39,897 nucleotides of DNA, taken from positions 1 through 39,897 of the forward strand of contig JAFZLB010000115.1 in assembly GCA_017551665.1 (NCBI GenBank), written 5' to 3'. Source of the DNA: Lachnospiraceae bacterium. GTDB taxonomy: Bacteria; Bacillota; Clostridia; Lachnospirales; Lachnospiraceae. Under the pieces are notes generated by a model. It worked only from the letters and a program-made list of their open reading frames with translations, was not told where the DNA came from and did no database searches. A program made the position numbers and the translations under genes. This document shows, in pieces, positions 19,883 through 27,841 of this stretch; the stretch's first letter is position 1, and the number at the start of each line of letters is the position of its first letter.

Positions 19883-20006
19883 GGCGGGCGACCAGGTGCA
19901 GGTAAAGCGCAAGCAAGCTTGCTTGCAATGAGCCGTTCCTGCACTTGGGCATTTGGCGAGCAGCCACAGCGAGAAAGCGCATCGCGTTTTCGAGCTAGCG
20001 CCCGCC
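19883..20006. repeat. Three-stem structured intergenic element before mnmE
   Basis: Between the jag terminator and mnmE, three nested pairings form a three-way junction. The outer stem is GGCGGGCG (19883-19890) with CGCCCGCC (19999-20006). Stem 2 is CCAGGTGCAGG (19892-19902) with CCTGCACTTGG (19938-19948), 11 pairs including one G-T, enclosing a perfect 18-base palindrome at 19909-19926. Stem 3 is CGAGAAAGCG (19970-19979) with CGCGTTTTCG (19983-19992), 9 of 10 pairs with a 3-base loop. It ends 22 bases before the mnmE start. I do not recognise it as a known riboswitch. It could be a leader RNA of mnmE, a small RNA or a dispersed palindromic repeat. Confidence 0.7.
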
Positions 20007-20028
20007 GAAACGAAAGGAATAAGATATT

Positions 20029-21471
20029 TTGGAAGAAGCGACAACCATCGCGGCCATTGCAAGTTCTATGAATGACGCGGGCATCGGGATCGTGCGCGTT
20101 TCGGGGCCGAAGGCCCTGGAAGCCTGCGATCTTGTGCTTACGGACGCTTCCATGAAGCATACCCTGACGGAGCGTGCGGCAAACACGATCCGCTTTGGCT
20201 ATGTGTTGCGCGAAGACGGAAGCATCCTGGATGAGGCACTTGTTTCCGTCATGCGGGCACCTTCCTCTTATACGGGGGAGGATGTTGTGGAAATCAATGT
20301 CCACGGCGGTGCTTTTGTATTACGCGAAACGCTGCGCCGCGTACTGTCCGGCACAAAGGGCATGGTGCGTGCGGCTCTGCCCGGCGAATTTACGAAACGC
20401 GCCTTTTTGAACGGAAAGATGGATTTGTCCGCCGCGGAAGCGGTGCAGGATATGATCCGGGCGCAGAATGACTTTGCACTGCAAAACGCGGAGCGCCAGC
20501 TGTCGGGGGTACTCGGGAAGGAAGTGCGGCGGATGCGGGAGACGCTGTTGCATGAAACGGCCTTCATTGAGGCTTCGCTCGATGACCCGGATGTGTACGC
20601 GGAACAGTTGGAAGGCTATGGAGAACGGTTGCGTTCCGTGACGGAAGCGCTTCGCGGAGACATCGGGAAGCTCCTGGACAGCGCCGCGGAAGGGCGATTG
20701 CGCAAGGACGGCATCCGCTGTGCCATCATCGGGGCGCCAAACACCGGAAAATCCACGCTCTTGAACTGCCTGCTCGGAACGGAACGCGCCATCGTGACGG
20801 ATCTGCCCGGCACGACGCGGGATGTTTTGGAAGAGCAGCTGCAGCTGGGCGAATGGATGCTGCTCTTAAGCGATACCGCGGGCATTCGTAAGACGGCGGA
20901 CGCCGCGGAAGAAATCGGCGTGCAAAGGGCAAAGGAAACCGCAAAGGAAGCGGCGCTTTTGTTTCTCGTCATGGATGTGACGAAGGTGCCGGAGGAAGCA
21001 AAGGAAGTGTTATCCGCGCTTCCGGAACAGACGCCGGTGATCGCGGTTTTGAATAAGGCGGATTTGTTGGACGACGCTTCGCTTTCGCAGGCAAAGGAAC
21101 GAGCGCAGGTTTTTTTGGAAGAAGCACTTTCTGCGGGGGAAGCGGGGCGCGAACTGCGTCTGATTACGACTTCGCTTTTGAACAATGAAGGAATTTCTTC
21201 CCTTTCCGACGCGGTGACGGAACTGTTTTTGAAGGAAAACACTGCGGCACAGGGCGAGTTTTTCCTGACAAGCGAACGGCATCGGGAAGCGCTCTTGCAG
21301 ACGGCGGAAGCGCTGAAGCGCACGGAAGGCGGCATTGCGGAAGGGGTCAGCGAGGAATTTCTGACCGTGGATCTGATGGAAGCCGCGGCTTCCCTCGGGC
21401 GGATTACCGGGGAGGATGTCAGCGAGGAACTGATCGACAGGATTTTCAGCGATTTTTGCATGGGAAAATAA
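20029..21471 (+). CDS. mnmE: tRNA modification GTPase MnmE
   Basis: A 480-residue GTPase that works with MnmG to place the (carboxymethyl)aminomethyl group on U34 of certain tRNAs. TTG 20029 is the start: AAAGGA (20013-20018) sits ten bases before it and the family N-terminus ATTIAAIASSMNDAGIGIVRVSG follows at once. The N-terminal folate-binding domain has FLNGKMDLSAAEAVQDMI. The G domain has G1 GAPNTGKS (235-242), then TDLPGTTRD, DTAG and NKAD. The C-terminus ends in DRIFSDFCMGK, with the catalytic Cys of the C-x-GK motif. mnmG follows 11 bases later. Confidence 0.96.
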   Translation: MEEATTIAAIASSMNDAGIGIVRVSGPKALEACDLVLTDASMKHTLTERAANTIRFGYVLREDGSILDEALVSVMRAPSSYTGEDVVEINVHGGAFVLRETLRRVLSGTKGMVRAALPGEFTKRAFLNGKMDLSAAEAVQDMIRAQNDFALQNAERQLSGVLGKEVRRMRETLLHETAFIEASLDDPDVYAEQLEGYGERLRSVTEALRGDIGKLLDSAAEGRLRKDGIRCAIIGAPNTGKSTLLNCLLGTERAIVTDLPGTTRDVLEEQLQLGEWMLLLSDTAGIRKTADAAEEIGVQRAKETAKEAALLFLVMDVTKVPEEAKEVLSALPEQTPVIAVLNKADLLDDASLSQAKERAQVFLEEALSAGEAGRELRLITTSLLNNEGISSLSDAVTELFLKENTAAQGEFFLTSERHREALLQTAEALKRTEGGIAEGVSEEFLTVDLMEAAASLGRITGEDVSEELIDRIFSDFCMGK

Positions 21472-21482
21472 GGAAGGCATTT

Positions 21483-23453
21483 TTGACGGAAATACGGATG
21501 GAACAAAGCGCATACGATGCCGTTGTGATCGGTGCGGGACATGCCGGATGCGAGGCGGCGCTGGCCTTTGCAAAGCGCGGTCTGCGCACGGTCGTGTTTT
21601 GCTTAAGCACGGATCATGTGGCCTTTATGCCCTGCAACCCGCATATCGGCGGCTCTTCCAAGGGACATCTGGTGCGGGAGATCGACGCACTCGGCGGAGA
21701 GATGGGACATGCGATCGACCGCTGCTTTTTGCAGTCAAGAATGCTGAACCGCTCGAAGGGTCCGGCGGTGCATTCCCTGCGCGCCCAGGCGGATAAAAAA
21801 CAATATTCTGCACACATGCGAAGGGTTTTGGAGCAAAACCCGAATATTTCCCTTCGTCAGGCGGAAATCGCAGAGATTCTGACCGACAGGGGCGAGGACG
21901 GAAGGCCATATTTCAAGGGTGTGGTGACAAGGACCGGCATTTCCTATCCGGCAAGGGTCTGCGTCATCTGCTCCGGCACTTATTTGCAGGCGCGTTGCCT
22001 CACGGGGGAAGTGATTACGGAAAGCGGTCCGAGCGGACAGCCTTCGGCGACGCTTTTATCTTCTGCACTTACGGAGATCGGGGTGAAGCTGCGCCGCTTC
22101 AAGACAGGAACGCCGGCCAGGATGGACGGGCAGTCGCTGGATTTTTCCAAAATGGAACGCCAGGAGGGTGATGTTCCGGTGATTCCTTTTTCCTTTGACA
22201 CGGAACCGGAGGAAGTGCAGAAAGAACAAATCCCATGTTATCTTACTTATACCAATGAAAGAACGCATGAAATCTTACGTGAAAACCTGTACCGCTCGCC
22301 GCTGTACGCCGGGGTGATCGAGGGGGTGGGGCCGCGCTACTGTCCTTCCATTGAGGACAAGGTGGTGCGCTTTGCGGATAAGGACCGGCATCAGATTTTT
22401 GTGGAACCGGAAGGGGCGGACACCACGGAAATGTATATCGACGGAATGAGTTCTTCCATGCCGGAGGATGTGCAAATTTCCTTTTACCGCACGGTGCCGG
22501 GACTGGAGCATTGTGAAATTGTAAAGCCGGCCTATGCGATTGAATACGATTGCCTTGCACCGGGGCAGCTGACGCTTTCTTTGGAAAGCCGTGTTTGTAA
22601 GGGTTTGTTTTTCGCCGGACAGATCAACGGCTCTTCCGGCTATGAAGAAGCCGCGGCGCAGGGACTGTACGCCGCGGTCAACGCGACGGCACAAGTATTG
22701 GGCGGCGAAGGTCTTTTTATTGACCGCGCGGAAGGTTACATCGGCGTGCTCGTGGATGACCTCGTGCATAAGGAATTGTGGGAGCCCTACCGGATGATGA
22801 CGGCCAGGGCGGAGTACCGACTCTTGCTTCGGCAGGACAACGCGGATTTGCGTCTCAGGGAAAAAGGCTATGCGGCGGGACTCGTTTCGGAGGAACAGGT
22901 CGCGCGTGCCCGTTGGAAAAAAGAGCGGATCGCAAAAGAGATGGAACGCCTGAAGCATACGAGAATCGGGGCGACGGAAACGGTGCGGGTATTTTTGGAA
23001 GCAAACGCGTCCGCGCCGATTCGGAGCGGAACGACCCTGGCGGCCCTGCTTTCCCGACCGGAGCTTTCGTATGAAATGCTTTCGGCGCTGGATACGGAAC
23101 GGCCTGCAGTGGTTTCACGTGAAAAAGCGACCGGCACGGATTTGCTGGATGAGGAAGTCACAAAGCAGGCGGAGATCGAGATCAAGTACGAGGGATATCT
23201 TTCCAGACAGGAGCAGCAGGTGAAGCAGTTCCGCAAAATGGAAACGCGCAGGATTCCCGCGGACATTTCCTATCTTTCCATTAAGGGATTGCGGAAGGAA
23301 GCGGCGCAGCATCTCGAAAGCTTCCGGCCGGAGAACATCGGCGCGGCTTCCCGCATCGGTGGTGTGAATCCGGCGGATATTTCCGTGCTTTTGGTTTATC
23401 TTGAAGCGGCGGAAGGACGGGCGAAAGGGGGAAGGACCGATGGCGATGCATGA
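21483..23453 (+). CDS. mnmG: tRNA uridine 5-carboxymethylaminomethyl modification enzyme MnmG
   Basis: The FAD-binding partner of MnmE. Features include the dinucleotide-binding motif VVIGAGHAGCEAALA, FMPCNPHIGGSSKGHLVREIDALGGEMG, the conserved GPRYCPSIEDKVVRF, IEYDCLAPGQL, GQINGSSGYEEAAAQG and a C-terminal NPADISVLLVYLE. I choose TTG 21483 (656 residues) because AGGAAGG at 21471-21477 lies five bases before it and directly after the mnmE stop. ATG 21498 is the alternative and fits homologous N-termini slightly better, but has no good binding site. The 3' end overlaps rsmG by 14 bases, and the gene contains a parS-like site at 23111-23126. Confidence 0.95.
   Translation: MTEIRMEQSAYDAVVIGAGHAGCEAALAFAKRGLRTVVFCLSTDHVAFMPCNPHIGGSSKGHLVREIDALGGEMGHAIDRCFLQSRMLNRSKGPAVHSLRAQADKKQYSAHMRRVLEQNPNISLRQAEIAEILTDRGEDGRPYFKGVVTRTGISYPARVCVICSGTYLQARCLTGEVITESGPSGQPSATLLSSALTEIGVKLRRFKTGTPARMDGQSLDFSKMERQEGDVPVIPFSFDTEPEEVQKEQIPCYLTYTNERTHEILRENLYRSPLYAGVIEGVGPRYCPSIEDKVVRFADKDRHQIFVEPEGADTTEMYIDGMSSSMPEDVQISFYRTVPGLEHCEIVKPAYAIEYDCLAPGQLTLSLESRVCKGLFFAGQINGSSGYEEAAAQGLYAAVNATAQVLGGEGLFIDRAEGYIGVLVDDLVHKELWEPYRMMTARAEYRLLLRQDNADLRLREKGYAAGLVSEEQVARARWKKERIAKEMERLKHTRIGATETVRVFLEANASAPIRSGTTLAALLSRPELSYEMLSALDTERPAVVSREKATGTDLLDEEVTKQAEIEIKYEGYLSRQEQQVKQFRKMETRRIPADISYLSIKGLRKEAAQHLESFRPENIGAASRIGGVNPADISVLLVYLEAAEGRAKGGRTDGDA
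23111..23126. promoter_or_regulatory. parS-like ParB binding site inside mnmG
   Basis: GGTTTCACGTGAAAAA matches the 16-base consensus TGTTTCACGTGAAACA at 14 positions and keeps the central palindrome TTTCACGTGAAA intact. Confidence 0.6.
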
Positions 23454-24183
23454 TTTTTCGCAGCTGGAACAAGACCTTTCCCTTTGGAACATCCCCTTGT
23501 CCGAAGAACAGAAGGAACAGCTGCAACAATATTATCTGTTGCTGACGGAGCGGAACGCGCAGATGAATCTGACGGCGATCGATGCTTTTCCGGATTTTTG
23601 CAGATTGCATGTGGCGGATTCGCTGGCGCTGTTGCGTTTTTTGCCGGAGCAGATTTCACGTGAAACCGGAGGACGGAAGGTTGCGGACCTTGGAAGCGGC
23701 GCGGGTTTTCCGGGGATGATCTTAAAACTTTTTTCTCCGGACTGGGAAGTGCATCTGGTCGAGACCCAGGGAAAGCGCGTTTTGTTTTTGGAAGAAGTAC
23801 GGGCGGCCATTCTTCCCGCGGACGAAGGAATTCATATTCAGAAGATGCGCGCGGAAGAAGCCGGGCGGATGCCAAAATTGCGGGAACATTTTTCCCTTGT
23901 CACAGCCAGGGCGGTGGCGGAGCTTTCGGTTTTGCTGGAATACGCGTTGCCGCTCTTAAGCGTCGGCGGGGTGTTTGCGGCATACAAGAGCCGGGAGACG
24001 GATGAGGAAATTGAAGGAGCCGCAAAGGCGCTGGAGATTTTGGGCGGAAGGTTATTACGGACGGAGGATTATGTCCTGCCGAATACGGACACCGCAAGGA
24101 GACTCGTCTTTGTTGAAAAGGTAAAAGCCACGGAGGAAAAGTATCCGCGCCGGGCGGGCATGGCAAAAAAACGACCCCTCTAA
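23440..24183 (+). CDS. rsmG: 16S rRNA (guanine527-N7)-methyltransferase RsmG
   Basis: RsmG uses S-adenosylmethionine to methylate the 530 loop of 16S rRNA. The protein (247 residues) begins MAMHDFSQLEQDLSLWNIPLSEEQ, has NLTAIDAFPDFCRLHVADSL, the SAM-binding loop VADLGSGAGFPGM, then HLVETQGKRVLFLEEV and SLVTARAVAELSVLLEYALPLL. ATG 23440 follows AAGGGGGAAGG and lies inside the mnmG 3' end, overlapping it by 14 bases. The gene contains a parS-like site at 23652-23667, and its stop is one base before a perfect parS at 24185. It precedes parAB as in most Firmicutes. Confidence 0.95.
   Translation: MAMHDFSQLEQDLSLWNIPLSEEQKEQLQQYYLLLTERNAQMNLTAIDAFPDFCRLHVADSLALLRFLPEQISRETGGRKVADLGSGAGFPGMILKLFSPDWEVHLVETQGKRVLFLEEVRAAILPADEGIHIQKMRAEEAGRMPKLREHFSLVTARAVAELSVLLEYALPLLSVGGVFAAYKSRETDEEIEGAAKALEILGGRLLRTEDYVLPNTDTARRLVFVEKVKATEEKYPRRAGMAKKRPL
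23652..23667. promoter_or_regulatory. parS-like ParB binding site inside rsmG
   Basis: GATTTCACGTGAAACC matches the parS consensus at 13 of 16 positions; the core TTTCACGTGAAAC is intact. Confidence 0.6.
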
Positions 24184-24184
24184 A

Positions 24185-24200
24185 TGTTTCACGTGAAACA
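24185..24200. promoter_or_regulatory. parS site, perfect consensus
   Basis: TGTTTCACGTGAAACA is an exact palindromic parS, immediately after the rsmG stop. ParB binds such sites, spreads and loads SMC near the origin. Confidence 0.95.
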
Positions 24201-24221
24201 TTTTTTCCAAAAACGCGCGTC

Positions 24222-24267
24222 CCACAAGATATGGCATGACATTATTTTTGAAAAAAACATCTTGTGG
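24222..24267. repeat. Inverted repeat between the two perfect parS sites
   Basis: CCACAAGAT (24222-24230) and ATCTTGTGG (24259-24267) are perfect 9-bp arms separated by 28 bases. No T-run follows, so it is not a normal terminator. A half parS-like sequence (TTTCACGG) lies nearby at 24282. Confidence 0.55.
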
Positions 24268-24299
24268 AAGGGCAAAAAAGGTTTCACGGGGGCCAAAAA

Positions 24300-24315
24300 T
24301 GTTTCACGTGAAACA
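24300..24315. promoter_or_regulatory. parS site, perfect consensus, in the parA promoter region
   Basis: TGTTTCACGTGAAACA again, 57 bases before the parA start and directly before a possible promoter (TTTACA 24316-24321, 18 bases, TAAACT 24340-24345). The position suggests that ParB binding could affect parAB expression. Confidence 0.95.
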
Positions 24316-24372
24316 TTTACAGATAGGGAAAACTTGTGTTAAACTATCTTCCTGTAAGGAGAAGAGACTTCC

Positions 24373-25143
24373 ATGAATAAATGTATCGCGATCGCGAATC
24401 AGAAAGGCGGCGTCGGAAAGACGACCACCACCATCAATCTCGCGGCGGCGCTGGCGGCCGAAGGGATGCATGTGCTTGTGATTGACACGGACCCGCAGGG
24501 CAACACGACGAGCGGCTTCGGCATCGACAAAAACGAGCAGGAATACTCCACCTATGAAGTCATGATTGGAGAGATGACCGCATCCAATGCCATTTTGCAT
24601 ATCCGGGAAGCGGACATAGATCTGATTCCCTCCAATGTGGATCTGGCCGCGGCGGAGATCGAACTCATCGGCATCGATGACAAGGAATATGCCCTGAAAA
24701 AAGAAATCGCAAAGATCCGTCCGGCCTACGATTTCATTCTGCTGGACTGCCCGCCGTCGCTCTCCATCTTAACCATCAACGCCATGACGACGGCGGATTC
24801 CGTGCTGGTGCCGATCCAGTGCGAATACTATGCGCTGGAAGGATTGGGGCAGTTGCTTCGCACCGTCTCTTTGGTACGGGAGCGGCTCAACGAAAACCTG
24901 ACGATCGAGGGCGTGGTCTTTACCATGTACGACAGCCGCACGAACTTAAGCGCACAGGTCGTGGAAAATGTGCGCAGCAATATGACGGAGCATGTCTTCA
25001 CCACACTGATTCCGAGAAACATCCGGCTGGCGGAAGCGCCGAGCTTCGGCAAGCCGATCAATAAATACGAACCGCGCAGCGCGGGCGCCGAGGCTTACCG
25101 CCTTTTGGCAAAGGAACTGATCGAAAAAAACAAAGACACATGA
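24373..25143 (+). CDS. parA: Chromosome partitioning ATPase ParA (Soj)
   Basis: A 256-residue ParA/MinD-family ATPase that acts with ParB-parS in origin segregation and, in Bacillus, regulates DnaA. The deviant Walker A motif is intact near the N-terminus: AIANQKGGVGKTTTTINLAAALA with the signature Lys. IDTDPQGNTTSGFG and the Walker B-like FILLDCPPSLS follow, and EAPSFGKPI is near the C-terminus. Length is normal. ATG 24373 follows AAGGAGAAGAG. It lies between a consensus parS and parB, in the classic arrangement beside oriC. Confidence 0.96.
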   Translation: MNKCIAIANQKGGVGKTTTTINLAAALAAEGMHVLVIDTDPQGNTTSGFGIDKNEQEYSTYEVMIGEMTASNAILHIREADIDLIPSNVDLAAAEIELIGIDDKEYALKKEIAKIRPAYDFILLDCPPSLSILTINAMTTADSVLVPIQCEYYALEGLGQLLRTVSLVRERLNENLTIEGVVFTMYDSRTNLSAQVVENVRSNMTEHVFTTLIPRNIRLAEAPSFGKPINKYEPRSAGAEAYRLLAKELIEKNKDT

Positions 25144-25165
25144 AACGGGGGAGGATGTAACACCA

Positions 25166-26047
25166 ATGGCACAACGAAAAGCATTGAACCGCGGACTGGA
25201 TTCCCTGATTCCGCCGAAAAAGGGGAAGGAGAGCGGAAGCGAAAAACTTGCCGCGGAAGATCGCACGATGATGGGCATCAACAAGATCGAGCCCAACAGA
25301 GAACAGCCGCGCAAACATTTCGACGAGGACGCGCTGGAGGAACTGGCGGATTCCATCAAACAGTTCGGCGTCCTGGAACCGTTGCTTGTCTGCAAGCGGG
25401 ACAATTATTACATGATCGTTGCCGGCGAGCGCAGATGGCGCGCGGCAAAGAAGGTCGGCTTAAAGGAAGTGCCGGTCGTCATCCGCAATGATCTGACGGA
25501 GCGGGAAATCGTCGAGATCCAGTTGATCGAGAACATCCAGCGCAAGGACTTAAACGCGATTGAAGAAGCGCAGGCCTATGAGCGTCTGATCAAAGAGTTC
25601 AACATGAAGCAGGACGAGGTCGCGGAGCGCGTGTCGAAGAGCCGCGTGTATATTACAAATTCCATGCGCCTGTTGAAACTGAGTCCCGAGGTGCAGCAGA
25701 TGGTGATCGACGAGATGCTGACGACGGGACACGCGCGGGCGCTGATTCCCGTGGAGAATCCCGAGGAGCAGTACCGTCTGGCGCAGCGGATTTTTGACGA
25801 GCGCTTAAGCGTGCGCGACGCGGAAAAAATCGTGAAGCAGCTGGACACCCCCGGCAAAATCCGCAGACAGCAGAAAAAGAATGAGGCGCTCGAGGCCATT
25901 TACAAGGATCTCGCGGAGCGCTTAAAGCAGACACTCGGCACCCGCGTGGAAATCATTTCCAAGGGAAGCGGTAACGGCGGAAAGATGGAAATCGAGTTTT
26001 ATTCCGGGGATGACCTGGAGCGGATTTCCGGAAAACTGCTGGCATAA
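25166..26047 (+). CDS. parB: Chromosome partitioning protein ParB (Spo0J)
   Basis: A 293-residue CTP-dependent DNA clamp that loads at parS. The start MAQRKALNRGLDSLIP is typical. The N-terminal CTPase domain has EQPRKHFDEDALEELADSIKQFGVLEPLLV, the arginine patch GERRWRAAKKVGL and IENIQRKDLNAIEEA. The central helix-turn-helix has DEVAERVSKSRVYITNSMRLLKL. The C-terminal dimer domain ends LERISGKLL. It is 22 bases after parA. The four parS-like sites at 23111-24315 are its presumed targets, distinct from the second ParB encoded on the ICE. Confidence 0.96.
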   Translation: MAQRKALNRGLDSLIPPKKGKESGSEKLAAEDRTMMGINKIEPNREQPRKHFDEDALEELADSIKQFGVLEPLLVCKRDNYYMIVAGERRWRAAKKVGLKEVPVVIRNDLTEREIVEIQLIENIQRKDLNAIEEAQAYERLIKEFNMKQDEVAERVSKSRVYITNSMRLLKLSPEVQQMVIDEMLTTGHARALIPVENPEEQYRLAQRIFDERLSVRDAEKIVKQLDTPGKIRRQQKKNEALEAIYKDLAERLKQTLGTRVEIISKGSGNGGKMEIEFYSGDDLERISGKLLA

Positions 26048-26062
26048 AAAGGAGCGGAGCTT

Positions 26063-26533
26063 ATGGATATTGTCACCATCATACTGATTGCCGCCGTCGT
26101 GATTTTGCTGGCGCTGGTGATCCTGCTCTTCGTAAAATTATCCGGTCTGGAGCGGAAAATCCGGACCTTTACGAAGGGGCGCGAGGGAGCCTCGCTGGAA
26201 TCGGAGATTAAGGGGCTGTTTCGGGACAACAAGCAGTTGGTGAAGAACGGTGCCCGCAACAAACGCGACATCGAGGACATCAAAGACCACATGCTTTCGC
26301 ATGTGTGCAAAGTCGGGATTGTCAAATACGACGCCTTCCACCAGATGGGCGGACAGCTTTCCTTTGCGCTGTGCATGCTGGATACGGAGGACAACGGTTT
26401 TGTCTTGAACAGCGTGCAGTCCGCGGACGGCTGTTATTCTTACATCAAGGAAATTGTGGCGGGACAGAGCGCAATCGAACTGGGCCGGGAAGAGCAGCAG
26501 GCCTTTTCCGAAGCATTGAGACCAAGAGAATAG
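26063..26533 (+). CDS. DUF4446-family membrane-anchored protein
   Basis: A 156-residue protein with one N-terminal transmembrane helix (IVTIILIAAVVILLALVILLFVKL, residues 3-26). A charged, helical region follows (ERKIRTFTKGREGASLESEIKGLFRDNKQLV), then a compact domain with VGIVKYDAFHQMGGQLSFALCMLD and SVQSADGCYSYIKEI. This is the DUF4446 pattern usually found directly behind parB in Clostridia and Bacilli. No biochemical function is established. The location between parB and serS, 15 bases after parB, suggests co-transcription with parAB. Confidence 0.85.
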   Translation: MDIVTIILIAAVVILLALVILLFVKLSGLERKIRTFTKGREGASLESEIKGLFRDNKQLVKNGARNKRDIEDIKDHMLSHVCKVGIVKYDAFHQMGGQLSFALCMLDTEDNGFVLNSVQSADGCYSYIKEIVAGQSAIELGREEQQAFSEALRPRE

Positions 26534-26551
26534 AAAGGAAGCGGCGAAAAG

Positions 26552-27841
26552 ATGATTGACATGAAACTGATCCGGGAAGAGCCGGAGCTGGTAAAGGAAA
26601 ACATGCGCAAGAAATTCCAGGAGGAGAAGCTCCCCCTGGTGGATGAGGTGCAGGCACTGGACAAAAATGCCCGCGCGTATCAGCAGGAAGCGGATGATCT
26701 TCGCAAGCGCCGCAATGAGATTTCCAAACAGATCGGCGCCCTGATGAAGGAAGGAAAAAAGGAAGAAGCCGAAGAAAAAAAGGCGGAGGTAGCAAAGAAC
26801 GCGGAACGCCTTTCGGAGCTGGAAACGCTTGAAGCCGAAACGGCGGAAAAGGTGCGCGAGATCATGCTGAAGATCCCGCAGATCATAGACCCTACCGTTC
26901 CGATCGGCAAAGACGATACGGAAAACGTGGAGATTGAGCGCTTCGGAGAACCGAAGGTGCCGGATTTTGAAATTCCTTATCACACGGACATCATGGAGCG
27001 TTTGCACGGAATTGATTTGGACGCGGCCAGAGACCGTGTATCCGGCAACGGCTTTTATTATCTGCTCGGCGATATCGCGAGGCTGCATTCCGCCGTGATT
27101 TCCTATGCCAGGGATTTCATGATCGACCGCGGCTTTACCTATTGCATCCCGCCCTTTATGATTCACGGCAATGTCGTCGAGGGCGTGATGAGCTTTCCGG
27201 AAATGGATGCGATGATGTATAAGATCGAGGGCGAGGATCTGTACCTCATCGGCACGAGTGAGCATTCCATGATCGGGCGCTTCAAAGATCAGATTCTTCC
27301 CGAGGAACAGCTGCCGCAGACGCTGACGAGTTATTCCCCCTGCTTCCGCAAGGAAAAGGGCGCGCACGGGGTGGAGGAACGCGGCGTTTACCGCATTCAT
27401 CAGTTTGAAAAGCAGGAGATGATCGTGGTTTGCAGGCCGGAGGAAAGTCCCATGTGGTATGACAAACTTTGGCAGAATACCGTGGACTTTTTTCGCACGC
27501 TTGAGATTCCCGTGCGGACGCTGGAGTGCTGCTCCGGCGATCTTGCGGACTTAAAGGTGAAGAGCTGCGACGTGGAGGCCTGGTCGCCGAGACAGCAAAA
27601 GTACTTTGAGGTCGGGAGCTGCTCCAATTTGGGTGACGCCCAGGCGAGACGTTTGAAAATCCGCGTGAAACCCGCGGACGGCGGAGCCAATTACCTGCCG
27701 CATACGCTGAATAATACGGTGGTCGCGCCGCCGCGCATGCTGATCGCCTTTTTGGAAAACCATCTGCGGGAGGACGGCAGCGTGTACATTCCCGAAGCAC
27801 TTCGTCCCTACATGGGAGGCAAGGAGATGCTTTCGGCATGA
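26552..27841 (+). CDS. serS: Seryl-tRNA synthetase
   Basis: A 429-residue class II aminoacyl-tRNA synthetase that charges tRNA-Ser. The N-terminal antiparallel coiled coil (residues about 25-105, rich in Glu and Lys) binds the long variable arm of tRNA-Ser. The catalytic domain has the Ser-binding region YLIGTSEHSMIGRF, class II motif 2 in SPCFRKEKGAHGVEERGVYRIHQF, and motif 3 in LNNTVVAPPRMLIAFLEN with its conserved Arg. The Lachnospiraceae-style end ALRPYMGGKEML is present. ATG 26552 is 18 bases after the DUF4446 gene. The stop overlaps the next start by four bases. No T-box fits in the short gap upstream. Confidence 0.96.
   Translation: MIDMKLIREEPELVKENMRKKFQEEKLPLVDEVQALDKNARAYQQEADDLRKRRNEISKQIGALMKEGKKEEAEEKKAEVAKNAERLSELETLEAETAEKVREIMLKIPQIIDPTVPIGKDDTENVEIERFGEPKVPDFEIPYHTDIMERLHGIDLDAARDRVSGNGFYYLLGDIARLHSAVISYARDFMIDRGFTYCIPPFMIHGNVVEGVMSFPEMDAMMYKIEGEDLYLIGTSEHSMIGRFKDQILPEEQLPQTLTSYSPCFRKEKGAHGVEERGVYRIHQFEKQEMIVVCRPEESPMWYDKLWQNTVDFFRTLEIPVRTLECCSGDLADLKVKSCDVEAWSPRQQKYFEVGSCSNLGDAQARRLKIRVKPADGGANYLPHTLNNTVVAPPRMLIAFLENHLREDGSVYIPEALRPYMGGKEMLSA

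Noticed and set aside
24222..24267. Rho-independent terminator of rsmG
   Set aside because: The 28-base loop is too long and no T-run follows on either strand.
26534..26551. T-box leader before serS
   Set aside because: The gap to the preceding gene is only 18 bases, too short for a T-box.
26138..27400. A 420-codon open frame on minus opposite the DUF4446 gene and serS
   Set aside because: It is a shadow of two well-recognised genes produced by the GC-rich codon use; it has no family similarity. Similar long antisense frames opposite gyrA, dnaA, yidC and recF were dropped for the same reason.
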